From assembly GCF_004116405.1 (NCBI RefSeq), contig NZ_SDIC01000003.1, positions 62,001 to 126,000 on the forward strand: 64,000 bases of DNA, in the 5' to 3' direction. Numbering within the stretch: the first letter of the stretch is position 1; every line of letters starts with the position of its first letter. This DNA is from Halegenticoccus tardaugens. GTDB lineage: Archaea > Halobacteriota > Halobacteria > Halobacteriales > Haloferacaceae. This document shows positions 1 through 9,270 of the stretch, in pieces. Below the pieces are notes generated by a model. That model had not been told where the DNA came from. It saw only the letters and a list, made by a program, of their open reading frames with translations, and searched no databases. The position numbers and the translations under genes are program-made.

Positions 1-562
1 CCTCCATCATCCGCCGGGGCTGGTTGTTGCCGATCGCCGCCCGCTCGAACAGTTTGACGCTCTGTTTCCGCTTGGCCGCGAGGCGCGTCACCCACCCTTC
101 GAGAAACGACGGAAGGGCCAAGAGCCGGAGCGTCCCGCCCGTCGGCGACGTGTCGAAGACGACCCTGTCGTAGTCGTCGGCGTCGCGCATCACCTCGACG
201 AAGCGGTCGAAGAGCGCCGCCTCGTACGCGCCGGGCGTCTGGTGCGCCATCTCGATCTGTCGGTCGATCTCGTTCACCATCGCCGGGCTGACCTGATCCG
301 AGAGGGCGCGCTTCGTCTCCATCAGGTGGCGTTCGAGTTCATCGTCGGGGTCTATCTCCATCGCGTGCAGGTTCCTCTCGCCCTCGACGGGTCGGGGCGC
401 GTCGTCGAACCGCTGGTCGAACACGTCGGCGGTGCTGTGGGCCGGGTCGGTCGAGACGACGAGTGTTTCCAGCCCCGCGTGGGCGCACTTGAGCGCGTAC
501 GCGCAGGAGACGGTCGTCTTGCCGACGCCGCCCTTCCCGCCGAAGAAGACGAACTTGCGCAT
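1..562 (-). CDS. ArsA/Get3-family ATPase (partial, C-terminus outside window)
   Basis: This is the N-terminal part of a deviant Walker-A ATPase of the ArsA/Get3 family; the gene runs off the left edge. The protein starts MRKFVFFGGKGGVGKTT, with the P-loop GKGGVGKT at residues 9-16. It continues with the switch motif STDPAHS and a later DTSPTGGTLRLL segment that corresponds to the family DTAPTGHTLRLL motif. Known relatives drive arsenite export or target tail-anchored membrane proteins; archaeal members are often of unclear substrate. The start codon lies two bases beyond the stop of the next upstream gene, so the two are probably one transcript. I infer a soluble ATPase; the substrate cannot be told from this fragment. 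Confidence 0.9.
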   Translation of the reverse strand, partial: MRKFVFFGGKGGVGKTTVSCAYALKCAHAGLETLVVSTDPAHSTADVFDQRFDDAPRPVEGERNLHAMEIDPDDELERHLMETKRALSDQVSPAMVNEIDRQIEMAHQTPGAYEAALFDRFVEVMRDADDYDRVVFDTSPTGGTLRLLALPSFLEGWVTRLAAKRKQSVKLFERAAIGNNQPRRMME

Positions 563-564
563 CG

Positions 565-861
565 TCAGAAGTGGTACTGGTGGCCCTTGCGCTCGAGGAG
601 CGACCCGCGATCCCACATCCGCCGCTCCCACGCCTCGAACTCGTCTTCGAGGTACGGGAGCAGTTCGGCGGTGTAGTAGGAGACGGGGCTCGGGATCCCG
701 AACGCGTCGGGGAAGCACGCGAGCATGAACGTGTCCTCCACGTCCTCGGCCTCCGATTCGATCTTCTCGTAGGCCGGATGGGCGATCATCCCGTGGTACA
801 GCCCGCGCAGCCACTCTTCCACCACCTCCCTGAACGCCGCGATGCGCGCTTCGAGCGTCAT
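565..861 (-). CDS. conserved small haloarchaeal protein upstream of ArsA-type ATPase
   Basis: A 98-residue acidic soluble protein without signal peptide or membrane segment. I do not recognise a named domain. It has an aromatic-rich C-terminal half (SYYTAELLPYLEDEFEAW) and ends in HQYHF. It sits directly before the ArsA-type ATPase with a two-base gap, which suggests translational coupling and a shared role, perhaps as a small partner. Composition is typical of real haloarchaeal genes and the tight operon spacing supports it. Confidence 0.75.
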   Translation of the reverse strand: MTLEARIAAFREVVEEWLRGLYHGMIAHPAYEKIESEAEDVEDTFMLACFPDAFGIPSPVSYYTAELLPYLEDEFEAWERRMWDRGSLLERKGHQYHF

Positions 862-950
862 GCGTTCGCACTCCCCGTCTGGCGGGTAAAAGGGTGTCGC
901 TCAGGATCGTTCGACAGGGATTCATTACCGCCGGCCGCCTCGGACGGCAC

Positions 951-2219
951 ATGAGCCGCGATTCGATCCCGGTGACGATCCTCAGCGGGAGCCTCGGGGC
1001 CGGGAAGACGACGCTCCTCAACCACCTGCTTCGGAACGCGGGCGGGACGAACGTTGCAGTGCTCGTGAACGACATGGGCGAGATCAACGTCGACGCCGAA
1101 CTGGTGTCCGAGGGGTCGGATCTGTCGGTCGACGACGGAATCACGGAGCTGTCGAACGGCTGCATCTGCTGTGAGCTCCGGGACGACCTGAACGCGGCGG
1201 TCGTCCGCCTCGCCCGCGATCGCGACTTCGACCACCTCGTCGTCGAGTCGTCGGGCATCAGCGAGCCCGGACCGGTCGCCCGCCTCTTCACGACCGGGTC
1301 GCAAGCCGCGGCGCTCTACGCGATCGACTCGCTCGTGACGGTCGTCGACGCCCGCCTGTTCTACGACGCCTTCGGGGAGGAAGGCCGCGCCGAGCGGAGC
1401 GTCGAGCGCGACGGCGACGAGACGCGGCCGCTCTCGGACCTCCTCGTCGAGCAGGTGGAGTTCTCGAACGTCGTCGTCCTGAACAAGCGCGACCTCGTCT
1501 CGGAGGCGGAGCTGCGGACGGTCGAGGAGATCGTCGCGACGCTCCGACCCGACGCCGAGATCGTCCCGGCCACGTTCGCCGAGGTGGGGGTCGACCGGCT
1601 GCTCGGGCGGAACCTGTACGACCCCGCGACCGCCGCCGAGGCCGCGGGGTGGAAGCGGGCGCTTGCCGAGTCGGACGGCGCGAACCGCGACGATCGCGCC
1701 GCTCACGGTGAGCACGATGAGTACGATGATCACGGCCACCCGGGCCACGAACATCACGACCACGCGCACCCGGACGAGGTGTACGGGGTCACGTCGTTCG
1801 TCTACCGGCGGCGTCGACCGTTCCATCCCGATCGGTTCGCCTCGTTCCTGACCGCGCTCCCCGAGTCGGTCGTTCGCTCGAAGGGGACGTGCTGGATCGC
1901 GGGCCGCGAACAGCAGGTGCTGCTCGGGCAGGCCGGGCCGTCGGTCAGGGTCGAGGCCGCCGGACCGTGGATCGCGTCGCTCCCCGAACTGGATCGGGAG
2001 CTGTACCGGTCGAACCGGCGCACCGTCGAGTGGGACGACGAGTGGGGCGACAGGCGCACCGAGCTGGTCGTCATCGGTCGCGAGATGGACGAGGACGCGC
2101 TCGTCGCGGCGCTCGACGACTGCCTCCTCTCCGACGACGAGATGGACGCCGACTGGGGCGATTTCGAGAACCGCTTCCCGGCCGAGCAGGGCGAGGAACG
2201 CGCGCTCGTCGAGCCGTAG
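951..2219 (+). CDS. CobW/G3E-family GTP-binding metal chaperone
   Basis: A P-loop GTPase of the G3E (CobW/COG0523) family, which hands zinc, cobalt or other metals to target enzymes. The Walker A motif GSLGAGKT is at residues 13-20, and the family metal-binding CxCC motif appears as C71, C73 and C74. A histidine/aspartate-rich loop around residues 251-282 (GHEHHDHAHPDE) precedes a CobW C-terminal domain and is a likely metal-binding linker. The ATG at 951 is chosen because the conserved domain begins seven residues later; an upstream in-frame start adds only an arginine-rich, unlikely leader. It is transcribed divergently from the preceding small gene. The metal is not known; zinc is the usual guess. 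Confidence 0.93.
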   Translation: MSRDSIPVTILSGSLGAGKTTLLNHLLRNAGGTNVAVLVNDMGEINVDAELVSEGSDLSVDDGITELSNGCICCELRDDLNAAVVRLARDRDFDHLVVESSGISEPGPVARLFTTGSQAAALYAIDSLVTVVDARLFYDAFGEEGRAERSVERDGDETRPLSDLLVEQVEFSNVVVLNKRDLVSEAELRTVEEIVATLRPDAEIVPATFAEVGVDRLLGRNLYDPATAAEAAGWKRALAESDGANRDDRAAHGEHDEYDDHGHPGHEHHDHAHPDEVYGVTSFVYRRRRPFHPDRFASFLTALPESVVRSKGTCWIAGREQQVLLGQAGPSVRVEAAGPWIASLPELDRELYRSNRRTVEWDDEWGDRRTELVVIGREMDEDALVAALDDCLLSDDEMDADWGDFENRFPAEQGEERALVEP

Positions 2220-2243
2220 CGGGATTTCGATCGCGCTCCGCGC

Positions 2244-2651
2244 TCACTCCACGTCGGCCGCGAGCGCGTCGAGCGCCCGCTCGATCTCCCCCCGGCGCTT
2301 CCACGCGGCGATACGGTCCGTCACCGCCGCCGCGGGCAACCCCAGGCTCACGGTCGAGCGCATCGTCACGCTCGACCCCTCGTTCTCCGGCGCGACCGAG
2401 AGCCGCGTCTCCATCGCGTCGAACGGGCCGCCCTCCTGCGCGTAGGAGAGTCCCTCTTCGCGCGCCTCGAACCGGAACGTCAGTTCGAGGCCGCGAGCGC
2501 CGGCCGTCACGAGCGTCGTCCCGTCGTCGCGCTCGTCGACGGCGCGCACGTCGAAGCTCCCCTCGGACTCGACGACCGCGGCCGGAGAGAGCGTCCGCTC
2601 GACGACCGTCGGCGGGGCTCTCACGAACCGCGTCGCGCGCACCTCGCGCAT
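2244..2651 (-). CDS. SRPBCC (START-like) family protein
   Basis: A 135-residue protein beginning MREVRATRFVRAPPTVVERTL, the usual opening of the SRPBCC/polyketide-cyclase fold. An alternation of short strands follows, then a long C-terminal helix (IAAWKRRGEIERALDAL). Such proteins form a hydrophobic cavity that binds lipids or other ligands; no enzyme activity can be assigned. It converges with the CobW-type gene and has no operon partner. The ATG at 2651 was chosen because upstream in-frame sequence is arginine-rich and overlaps the next gene antisense-style. Confidence 0.8.
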   Translation of the reverse strand: MREVRATRFVRAPPTVVERTLSPAAVVESEGSFDVRAVDERDDGTTLVTAGARGLELTFRFEAREEGLSYAQEGGPFDAMETRLSVAPENEGSSVTMRSTVSLGLPAAAVTDRIAAWKRRGEIERALDALAADVE

Positions 2652-2797
2652 CGCTCGCGCTTTCGGCCGACGGTACAAAAACGCCGCGAGTCCGCCGATC
2701 GGGCCTCGACCGTCCGGACGTACCGAACGAGCCGGTCGATCGATCGGCGGTCGGACGGCCGATCGAATCGCGGTCGGGCGACCGATCGAATAGTCCG

Positions 2798-3697
2798 TCA
2801 GTCGTCGTCCGACGCGCCGACGCGGTACGTTTCCGCGCCGTCCTCTTCGACGCGCGTGAACGACCGGAGCTCCGGCTCCTTCACCGTGTAGCCGAGGAGG
2901 CTGCCGAACCCGTTGGTCTTCGGGTGGAGGCCGACGCCGCTGCCCGCGCCGACGACGCCGGGCGCGTCGCAGTCGAGGTGCTCGCGCCACCACTCGGCGT
3001 CGAAAAAGAGGCTCGCGATCTCCATGTGCTTCACGTCGTGCGTGAACAGGTACCCCTCGCGGTCGAGCAGCGGCCAGAGGTGTTCGAGACAGGTCTCCGC
3101 GGACCGGCGGAGGCCGACGTCGAGGAAGGCGAGCGCGACCGGCTCGTCGAAATCCGCCATCGTCTCCTCGAAGTACCCCTTGCGGAACTCGCACGCCGAG
3201 ACGTCGCCGTAGGCGGTGACGTTGCGCCGAACCGTCCCGAGCGAGCCCCGCCACGACCCCTCGTCGTAGGTGTGGACCTCCTTCGATCCGATGAGGACGT
3301 GCGCGCGGTCGACGTCGGTCGGTTCCGGCATCCCCTCGAACGAGTCGAACACCACGAGTTTGCGGTCGCACGCGCCCGCCGCGAGTGACAGGTTCGCCGT
3401 GCTCCCGCCCATGTAACAGCCGCACTCGACGACGACGCCGTCGCGCTCGGGCGGGAGGTTTAGGATCTGCGTGGCGATGATCAGGTGCTCGACGAACGAC
3501 GATCCGGTCGGGATCCGGGTGTTGTTCAGGAGCATCCGGCCGGCCAGTTCGCACTTCTTCGTGAATCCGACGCCGTACGCCGCTCCGGTCTCGCGGGCGA
3601 AGTACTCGCCGAGAACGACTGGCGTGCTCAGCACGAGCAACGCCAGCCGGTACAGCTTGGCGAGCGTCGCGACCGCGTTCCGTCCACTGCGTTCCAT
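2798..3697 (-). CDS. TylF/MycF-like SAM-dependent methyltransferase
   Basis: A 299-residue class I methyltransferase. After an N-terminal segment with a hydrophobic stretch (LYRLALLVLSTPVVLGEYF) comes the SAM-binding loop VVECGCYMGGSTANLSL near residues 88-104. LVVFDSFEGMPEP then provides the acidic residue that contacts the ribose, and a later FLDVGL plus HDVKHMEIASLFF match the metal and substrate regions of the macrocin O-methyltransferase (TylF/MycF) family. Characterised relatives methylate sugar hydroxyls. The substrate here is unknown; a surface glycan or glycolipid sugar is an inference only. Confidence 0.85.
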   Translation of the reverse strand: MERSGRNAVATLAKLYRLALLVLSTPVVLGEYFARETGAAYGVGFTKKCELAGRMLLNNTRIPTGSSFVEHLIIATQILNLPPERDGVVVECGCYMGGSTANLSLAAGACDRKLVVFDSFEGMPEPTDVDRAHVLIGSKEVHTYDEGSWRGSLGTVRRNVTAYGDVSACEFRKGYFEETMADFDEPVALAFLDVGLRRSAETCLEHLWPLLDREGYLFTHDVKHMEIASLFFDAEWWREHLDCDAPGVVGAGSGVGLHPKTNGFGSLLGYTVKEPELRSFTRVEEDGAETYRVGASDDD

Positions 3698-3831
3698 ACC
3701 GGAGTCGCTCGGTTGCGCCGGGTTTTGTTATCCATTCGCTACCTCTCACCGACGAGCGTTTCACCCGGGTAGCGTTACCCTACACCGGGAAAACGGGAAT
3801 CCGAGAAACCAATCAGGTTGACCGTACGGAC

Positions 3832-4980
3832 TCACGTCGTGTCCCGCTCGCCGAACGACAGGAGCCAACTGTCCCGTTCGACCAGCGATCGGCCGTTGAG
3901 CGTCCACGCGTCGTCCTCCTCCAGGTCGTCGCGAAGCGGTCTGGCGACGATCGTACACCTGCTGCGCTTCAGGACGGACAGCGGGGGGGCGTCGTCCGGG
4001 AGGAAGCCCCGTCGGACGAGGAAATTTCGGGGGACGCCGCCGGCGGCGACCGCGACGAGATCGGACGCCGCGTGGCCCGCGAGGGCGACGTCGAAGAGTC
4101 GCGAGAGGGCGGCGAGCCAGTCGCGGTCGCCGACGAGCGGGACGATCTCGGCGAACTGGGAGACGGTCACGCCGTCGGTCGTCGTCCGAGTCCGGGCGAC
4201 GAGTCCGGCGACCGGCGTCCCGTCCCGCCTGGCGACGTACGTCGTCCGATTCCACACGGGGCTGGCGAAGCGCCAGCGGTAAAATCGCGGTTCGCGAAGC
4301 GCGTGGAGTCGGTCGGGGACCCGCCGTTCGTACAACGACGCGAGCAGGTCGGCCGGAACGTCCGCGTGCCGTTCGATCGCGATCCCGTCCGACGAATCGG
4401 AGCGTCGATCGCGGGCGAGACAGTACCCGCGCGCGAGCGGCGTCGCGAGGCGGGCGACGGCGCGGCCCGCACCGCCGGCCCGTGAGGGTGCGAGCGATTC
4501 GGGATCCTGCACGCGGTAGAACGTCGTCCTGAGCCCGGCGTCGCGCCACCCGAGTTTGAGGTAGCCCGCGCGCGACAGCTCGTTCGGAAAGTTGAAGAAG
4601 AACGCCGCGTCGCGCTCGGCGTAGTAGTCGACCGCCCGGGCCGTCATCCGCGAGAAGAGCCCTCGCCGTCGGTGATCGGGGTGAACCATCGTGTCGGACG
4701 GCTGTAACGCGAGAGCCGTCCGGTCGCCCGATCGGATACGGAAGGCCATGAACGGTCGCGCGCCGACGATCTCGCCGTCGCGCTCGGCGACGAAGATCGG
4801 CACGTGGTCGACGTAGGGGTTGTCGACGTACTTCCAGACGAACCAGTCGGCGCCGCGCGGCCGCCCCCAGACGATCTGATCGAGAGCGAGGACGCCGTTG
4901 CGGTCGCCCGGAGCGTATCTCCGAACCTCGTAGGCGTCGTCAGCCTCGCGATCGCCGCGCTCGCCCTTCGTGCGCGTCAT
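3832..4980 (-). CDS. GNAT-family N-acetyltransferase-like protein
   Basis: A 382-residue protein whose N-terminal half has the GNAT fold: RRYAPGDRNGVLALDQIVWG, then DGEIVGARPF, and the acetyl-CoA-binding segment VHPDHRRRGLFSRMTARAVD. The length and the DYYAERDAAFFFNFPNELS segment suggest a tandem GNAT or FemAB-like arrangement, with a second, weaker half after residue 200. The start at 4980 is preferred; 38 further upstream residues in frame are arginine-rich and unlike the body. It is next to the TylF-like gene on the same strand, compatible with surface-polymer modification, but that is inference. Confidence 0.8.
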   Translation of the reverse strand: MTRTKGERGDREADDAYEVRRYAPGDRNGVLALDQIVWGRPRGADWFVWKYVDNPYVDHVPIFVAERDGEIVGARPFMAFRIRSGDRTALALQPSDTMVHPDHRRRGLFSRMTARAVDYYAERDAAFFFNFPNELSRAGYLKLGWRDAGLRTTFYRVQDPESLAPSRAGGAGRAVARLATPLARGYCLARDRRSDSSDGIAIERHADVPADLLASLYERRVPDRLHALREPRFYRWRFASPVWNRTTYVARRDGTPVAGLVARTRTTTDGVTVSQFAEIVPLVGDRDWLAALSRLFDVALAGHAASDLVAVAAGGVPRNFLVRRGFLPDDAPPLSVLKRSRCTIVARPLRDDLEEDDAWTLNGRSLVERDSWLLSFGERDTT

Positions 4981-5178
4981 CGACGTTCCTTGCGGGGATC
5001 GCCGTTTTGTTATTCGTCGGCGTACGATCCGTTTCGGAAGGCAGCGGTTGGTTTCCTCGGCTCGACGGATCGTTTCGGTCGGCCAACGCGCCATTGAACC
5101 CGGGGGGTCGCGCGCCGGACGACGGGACGAGCGCGCAAGGGACGGTTTCCGGCGTGAAACGGTCGGAGAACGTGATCG

Positions 5179-5499
5179 TCACAACAGGGGTAACGCGAGG
5201 AGGAGCATGAGGAAAAAGAGCGCGATCATCGCGTATATCAGGCGGAGAAGCCGCTGTGGCGCCGGGATCTCGGCCCGGAGGTCCGGGCGGGCCGTCCAGA
5301 TCATCCGGTAGTACGCGAGCGTCGACAGGAGGACGAACGCGACGACGGATCCGCCGAACGCCGCCGAATACGACAGCCCCAGCGCCCGACCGTACGCGGG
5401 ACCGAACGACAGCGTCAGGAGGAACGCCAGCGAGGCGACGACGAAAAACGGCACCGGATCGACGGGCGCGCCGCGGCGGTTCCTGAGCCTCAAGGCCAT
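5179..5499 (-). CDS. small integral membrane protein, unknown function
   Basis: A 106-residue protein with three predicted membrane spans: VPFFVVASLAFLLTLSF, AAFGGSVVAFVLLSTLAYY and LIYAMIALFFLMLLLALPLL. A positively charged N-terminus (RLRNRRG) suggests it faces the cytoplasm. I do not recognise a characterised family. It stands alone on the minus strand and diverges from the next small membrane-protein gene. Confidence 0.75.
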   Translation of the reverse strand: MALRLRNRRGAPVDPVPFFVVASLAFLLTLSFGPAYGRALGLSYSAAFGGSVVAFVLLSTLAYYRMIWTARPDLRAEIPAPQRLLRLIYAMIALFFLMLLLALPLL

Positions 5500-5557
5500 A
5501 GGGAGGCTATCGCTGGAGAGTACAAGAAGCTAAGTCGCCGGCCGAACCACGGGCGGT

Positions 5558-5737
5558 ATGGCTCGATCACGGGGCGACCCTCGCGTGCTGTTGACGATGA
5601 ATCTCGCCCTCTCGTCGGCCTTCGCCGCGGTCGTCGTCTGGGGGCTCTCCTTCATCGACGTCGTCCCGTTCACGCTCGAACGCGTCGCCGTCCTCGCGGC
5701 GCTGCTTTTCGTCGTCACGCACCTCGTCACCCGCTGA
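5558..5737 (+). CDS. small two-span membrane protein
   Basis: A 59-residue ORF starting MARSRGDPRVLLTMN and containing two hydrophobic spans (NLALSSAFAAVVVWGLSFI and VAVLAALLFVVTHLV) separated by DVVPFTLER. The positive N-terminus, G/C-rich third positions and clean stop support a real gene despite its length. It precedes upp on the same strand by about 140 bases. No function can be assigned. Confidence 0.65.
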   Translation: MARSRGDPRVLLTMNLALSSAFAAVVVWGLSFIDVVPFTLERVAVLAALLFVVTHLVTR

Positions 5738-5876
5738 CCGGAGTGGGTTGGGCGACCGGGGGGATCGAATCGATCGGCGACGGTCCGGTGGATCGGATCG
5801 TCGATGACCCCCTCCAGTCGCGCGGTCGCGGCCGATGGCAGGCGTTATGTCGCTTCGCGTTCCGCCTACGGGTAGC

Positions 5877-6554
5877 ATGACCATCGAAGACCGAGACGAC
5901 GCGTATCTCATCACCCACGCGCTCGCGAAGGACACGCTGTCGCGGCTCCGCGACGTCGAGACCGAACAGGTGGCCTTTCGAAAAGGGCTGGTCAAGCTCG
6001 GACGCATCTGCGGCTACGAAATCATCGACGGCGCGATGGACACGGAGTACGTCCCCGTCACGACGCCGCTCGCGGAGACGACCGGCGAGCGCGTGAAGGG
6101 ACTCGACGACGTGGTCATCATCAACGTCCTCCGGGCGGCGACGCCGTTCGTGGAGGGGCTCCTGAAGGCGTTTCCGCGGGCGAAGCAGGGCGTCATCAGC
6201 GCCGGCCGCGACGAGGAGGCCGGAATGAACGAGGCGGGCGAGTTCCCGATCACCATCGACTACGTGAAACTCCCCGAGATCACGGAGACGGACACCGTCA
6301 TCGTCGCCGACCCGATGCTCGCCACCGGGAGCACGATGTGCGCCGTGCTCGAACACGTGCTCGACGAAGCCCCGGGCTACGAGAACCTGTTCGTCCTCTC
6401 TGCGGTCAGCGCCCCGGCGGGGCTGCTCCGCGTCGGCGGCGAGTTCTCCGAGGCGGATCTGCTCACCGTCGCCATCGACGACCACCTCAACGACGACGGC
6501 TTCATCGTCCCCGGCCTCGGCGACGCGGGCGACCGGGCGTTCCGGACGGCGTGA
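5877..6554 (+). CDS. upp: uracil phosphoribosyltransferase
   Basis: Converts uracil and PRPP to UMP in pyrimidine salvage. The 225-residue protein has the usual length of haloarchaeal UPRT. Characteristic segments are [28 protein letters not shown] and the PRPP-binding loop [14 protein letters not shown], with a C-terminal uracil-binding region ending [16 protein letters not shown]. The ATG at 5877 is chosen over one 14 codons upstream because the conserved protein begins [14 protein letters not shown]. Cytoplasmic and stand-alone. Confidence 0.96.
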   Translation: MTIEDRDDAYLITHALAKDTLSRLRDVETEQVAFRKGLVKLGRICGYEIIDGAMDTEYVPVTTPLAETTGERVKGLDDVVIINVLRAATPFVEGLLKAFPRAKQGVISAGRDEEAGMNEAGEFPITIDYVKLPEITETDTVIVADPMLATGSTMCAVLEHVLDEAPGYENLFVLSAVSAPAGLLRVGGEFSEADLLTVAIDDHLNDDGFIVPGLGDAGDRAFRTA

Positions 6555-6573
6555 GCGGTCGCGTTCAGTCGAT

Positions 6574-6762
6574 TCAACAGGTGGTTCCGGTCGCGAGTCC
6601 CTCCCGTTCGACGTACGCGACGAGGCAGCCGTAGTTGCAGAACGTCCCGGCCGGGTCGCGGTCGACCCCCTCCGCCACGGAGACGGGCGAGTGTGCGGCG
6701 ACGTCGCAGCCGCAGTAGTCGCAGTCGGTCGACGCGCCTCGTGTGTCGTCCGGCGATGGCAT
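6574..6762 (-). CDS. small zinc-finger protein (DUF7576-like)
   Basis: A 62-residue protein with two cysteine pairs, CDYCGCDV at residues 14-21 and FCNYGCLVAYVE near residue 41. This is the pattern of the short CPxCG-related zinc-binding proteins frequent in haloarchaea; a histidine (AAHSP) lies between them. Zinc binding is inferred from the motif; the cellular role is unknown, and regulatory or protein-binding functions are typical guesses. It converges with upp. Confidence 0.7.
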   Translation of the reverse strand: MPSPDDTRGASTDCDYCGCDVAAHSPVSVAEGVDRDPAGTFCNYGCLVAYVEREGLATGTTC

Positions 6763-6960
6763 ACGCCCGATACGACCGGGGTTCGCATGTTCGTGGCGCG
6801 CTCGTGCGCCGACGGCGCGAACCCCCTTCTTTCGACTCGAAAACCGCACCACCGAGGCCGAATTTCTCGGCGCTAAATCGCTGCCGAAGCCGACCCCCTG
6901 AGCGCTCGATAGTCGACCGTTGTTCACACGAGCGCTCGGGGCGCTTCGGAGCGCCGAGCG

Positions 6961-9075
6961 TCACTGGCCCCCCGACCGACCCTCGTCCACGTCCGTACCG
7001 GCAGAAAGGCCGTCGTCGCCGCGGTCGAGCGCGCGCGGGGCGTCGTGGTGGTCTGAGTAGCCGTCGAACCACCGGACGATCCGCTCGATGCGGTCGACCA
7101 CGTGCCCCGGCTCGCCGCTCCGGGAGAGTTCGTGCCCCTCCCGGGGGTAGCGAACGAGTCTGGTGTCGACGCCGTTCTTCTTCAGGAAGAGGTAGAACAT
7201 CTCGCCGTTGTTGACCGGGACGCGGAAGTCGTCGTCCGCGTGGATCACGAGCGTCGGCGTCGCGACCGCGTCGGCGAAGGCGACCGGCGAGCGCTCCCAG
7301 AGGAAGTCCGGTTCCTCCCACGGCGTCGCGCCGAAGTCCCACTCGATCAGCTTGAACGCGTCCGTGGAGCCGTAGAACGACGAGAGGTCGTAGACGCCGC
7401 GCTGGGCGACCGCCCCCCGGAAGCGGTCCGTGTGGCCGACGATCCAACCGGTCATGAAGCCGCCGAAGGAGCCGCCGGTGACGAACTGGTTCGACTCGTC
7501 GACGTACCCCCGCTCGCAGACCAGATCGGCGCCGGCCAGCACGTCCCGCATCGTGACCGCGCCCCAGTCGCGCTCGATGGACATCGAGAACGCCTCGCCG
7601 TACCCGGTCGACCCGCGCGGGTTGCACCAGAAGACGACGTACCCCTGCGCCGCGAGCGTCTGGAACTCGTGCCACATCGTCCCCGACGTCGACCACATCG
7701 CGTGCGGACCGCCGTGGATCTCCACGGCGAGAGGGTACGAGCCGTCCTCGTCGAACTCGGGCGGGGTCAGCACCCACCCCTGGATTTCGCGCCCGTCGGA
7801 CTCGAACCGGATCTCCTCGGGTTCCGCCACGCGGCGCTCCGCGAGGTAGTCGGCGTTCAGCTCCGTCAGCCGCGTCTCCGCGTCGGCGCGGACGAGGAAG
7901 ACGTCGCCGGGGTGGTCCCACTCGCTCTTTACGAGCGCGACCGTCTCGCCCCCGCCGTCGGACGCCACGTCGAACCCGGTCGCGTGCCCGCCGACGGTGG
8001 CGGTCGAAACGCCGCTCCCATCGGCGGCGGCCCGGCGGACGACGACGTCGCCCTCGTCGGGCGTGAGAAAGTAGAGGTGTTCGCACTCGGAGTCCCACCT
8101 GAGGCCGGCCGCGTACTCGACGGTGCGGTCGAGGTCGGCCGTGAGGACGGTCGTCTCGTCCGTCCGGCGGTCGTACACCTCGACGTCGGTCTGGCGCATC
8201 GAAAGGCGGTCCTCGGGCGTTCGTGGGTAGGCGACCCGCCCGTCGTCGGTCGCCGCGAGCGCGACCGCCCACGCGGTGGTCCGCACGATCGTCTCCGCCT
8301 CGTCGGCGTCGAGGTCGTGGGCCACCACGTCGACGGCGGCGTTGTCGTCGGGGTCGTCGGTCCGCTTGACGCCGTAGAAGAGCGTCGAGTCGTCGCCCCA
8401 CGCCGGGGCGTGGAAGTCGTAGTCGCCGTCGGTGAGGCGCGTGACGGCCTCGGGGTCGGTTGAGGACGAGGCGGCATTATCGCCGCCGAGGTCGGAGGAC
8501 GAGCCGGCTCCGTCGCCGGGGAGGTCGACCACGTACACGTGGCTCCTCGCCCCGTCGACGTAGCGCGCGGCCTGCCGGTAGATCAGCCGGTCGATCACGC
8601 GGGGGTCGGGCGTCTCGCGCTCGTACGCCTCGCCGTCGGCCTCGTAGTCGTCGAGACCGAGGTCGAGCCCTTCCTCGCGCTCGCGTTCGGTGGTGGCCTG
8701 CACGAACGCGATTCGGGTGCCGTCGGGACTCCAGACGGGATCGCGGACGCCGCCGGGAACGTTCGTCACCCGCCGGGCCTCGCCGCCGTCGGTCGGCATC
8801 ACCCAGAGTTGTTGTCCGTCGTTCTCGCCGCGCGTCGAGACGAACGCGAGGCGGTCGCCGGCGGGGCTCCAGCGCGGCGCGGAGTCGACGCCCTCGTCGG
8901 CGGTGAACCGCCGGGGACGGCCGCCCTCGGCGGGGACGAGGTGGACGGTCGACTCGTACGATTCTCCGTCCTTCGGGACGCTGCGGACGAACGCGACCGT
9001 TCCCCCGTCGGGCGAGAGTCGGGGATCGCTCGGTTTCGCAAGGTCGTGGTAGTCGCGGGCGGCGACGCGTGCCAT
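6961..9075 (-). CDS. S9-family serine peptidase (acylaminoacyl/dipeptidyl peptidase type)
   Basis: A 704-residue cytoplasmic peptidase. The N-terminal about 400 residues form a WD40-like beta-propeller with repeated LSPDGGTVAFVR / WSPAGDRLAFVS / WSPDGTRIAFVQ segments. The C-terminal alpha/beta-hydrolase domain carries the nucleophile motif GGSFGGFMTG (Ser near residue 536), the acid HADDDFRVP and the histidine in REGHELS. An aspartate-rich insertion in the propeller is typical of halophilic proteins. Members remove acylated amino acids or dipeptides from short peptides. The start MARVAARDYHDLAKPSDPRL matches the usual opening of the family; an upstream in-frame start adds an unlikely 34-residue extension. 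Confidence 0.93.
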   Translation of the reverse strand: MARVAARDYHDLAKPSDPRLSPDGGTVAFVRSVPKDGESYESTVHLVPAEGGRPRRFTADEGVDSAPRWSPAGDRLAFVSTRGENDGQQLWVMPTDGGEARRVTNVPGGVRDPVWSPDGTRIAFVQATTEREREEGLDLGLDDYEADGEAYERETPDPRVIDRLIYRQAARYVDGARSHVYVVDLPGDGAGSSSDLGGDNAASSSTDPEAVTRLTDGDYDFHAPAWGDDSTLFYGVKRTDDPDDNAAVDVVAHDLDADEAETIVRTTAWAVALAATDDGRVAYPRTPEDRLSMRQTDVEVYDRRTDETTVLTADLDRTVEYAAGLRWDSECEHLYFLTPDEGDVVVRRAAADGSGVSTATVGGHATGFDVASDGGGETVALVKSEWDHPGDVFLVRADAETRLTELNADYLAERRVAEPEEIRFESDGREIQGWVLTPPEFDEDGSYPLAVEIHGGPHAMWSTSGTMWHEFQTLAAQGYVVFWCNPRGSTGYGEAFSMSIERDWGAVTMRDVLAGADLVCERGYVDESNQFVTGGSFGGFMTGWIVGHTDRFRGAVAQRGVYDLSSFYGSTDAFKLIEWDFGATPWEEPDFLWERSPVAFADAVATPTLVIHADDDFRVPVNNGEMFYLFLKKNGVDTRLVRYPREGHELSRSGEPGHVVDRIERIVRWFDGYSDHHDAPRALDRGDDGLSAGTDVDEGRSGGQ

Positions 9076-9238
9076 ACCTCCGAAGCGGGTTCTTCGGAGG
9101 TATAGCTCTCCGGATGCCGGCAGACCGCAGTCGGCCGCTCCGGGAGCGCGACCGCGAGTATTCGAGCCGTACACCACAGAAAAATTACATTCGGCTACCG
9201 AATCGTAGGATAAGCGTACTCACGATGATCTATGGACA

Positions 9239-9248
9239 AATATATATC
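9239..9248 (+). promoter_or_regulatory. TATA box for the TRAP transporter operon
   Basis: AAATATATAT lies about 23-32 bases before the ATG of the binding-protein gene, in an otherwise AT-rich stretch. The spacing suits a leaderless or very short-leader transcript starting near 9270. Confidence 0.65.
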
Positions 9249-9270
9249 CGGTTGTAAAGTATCAGGGATC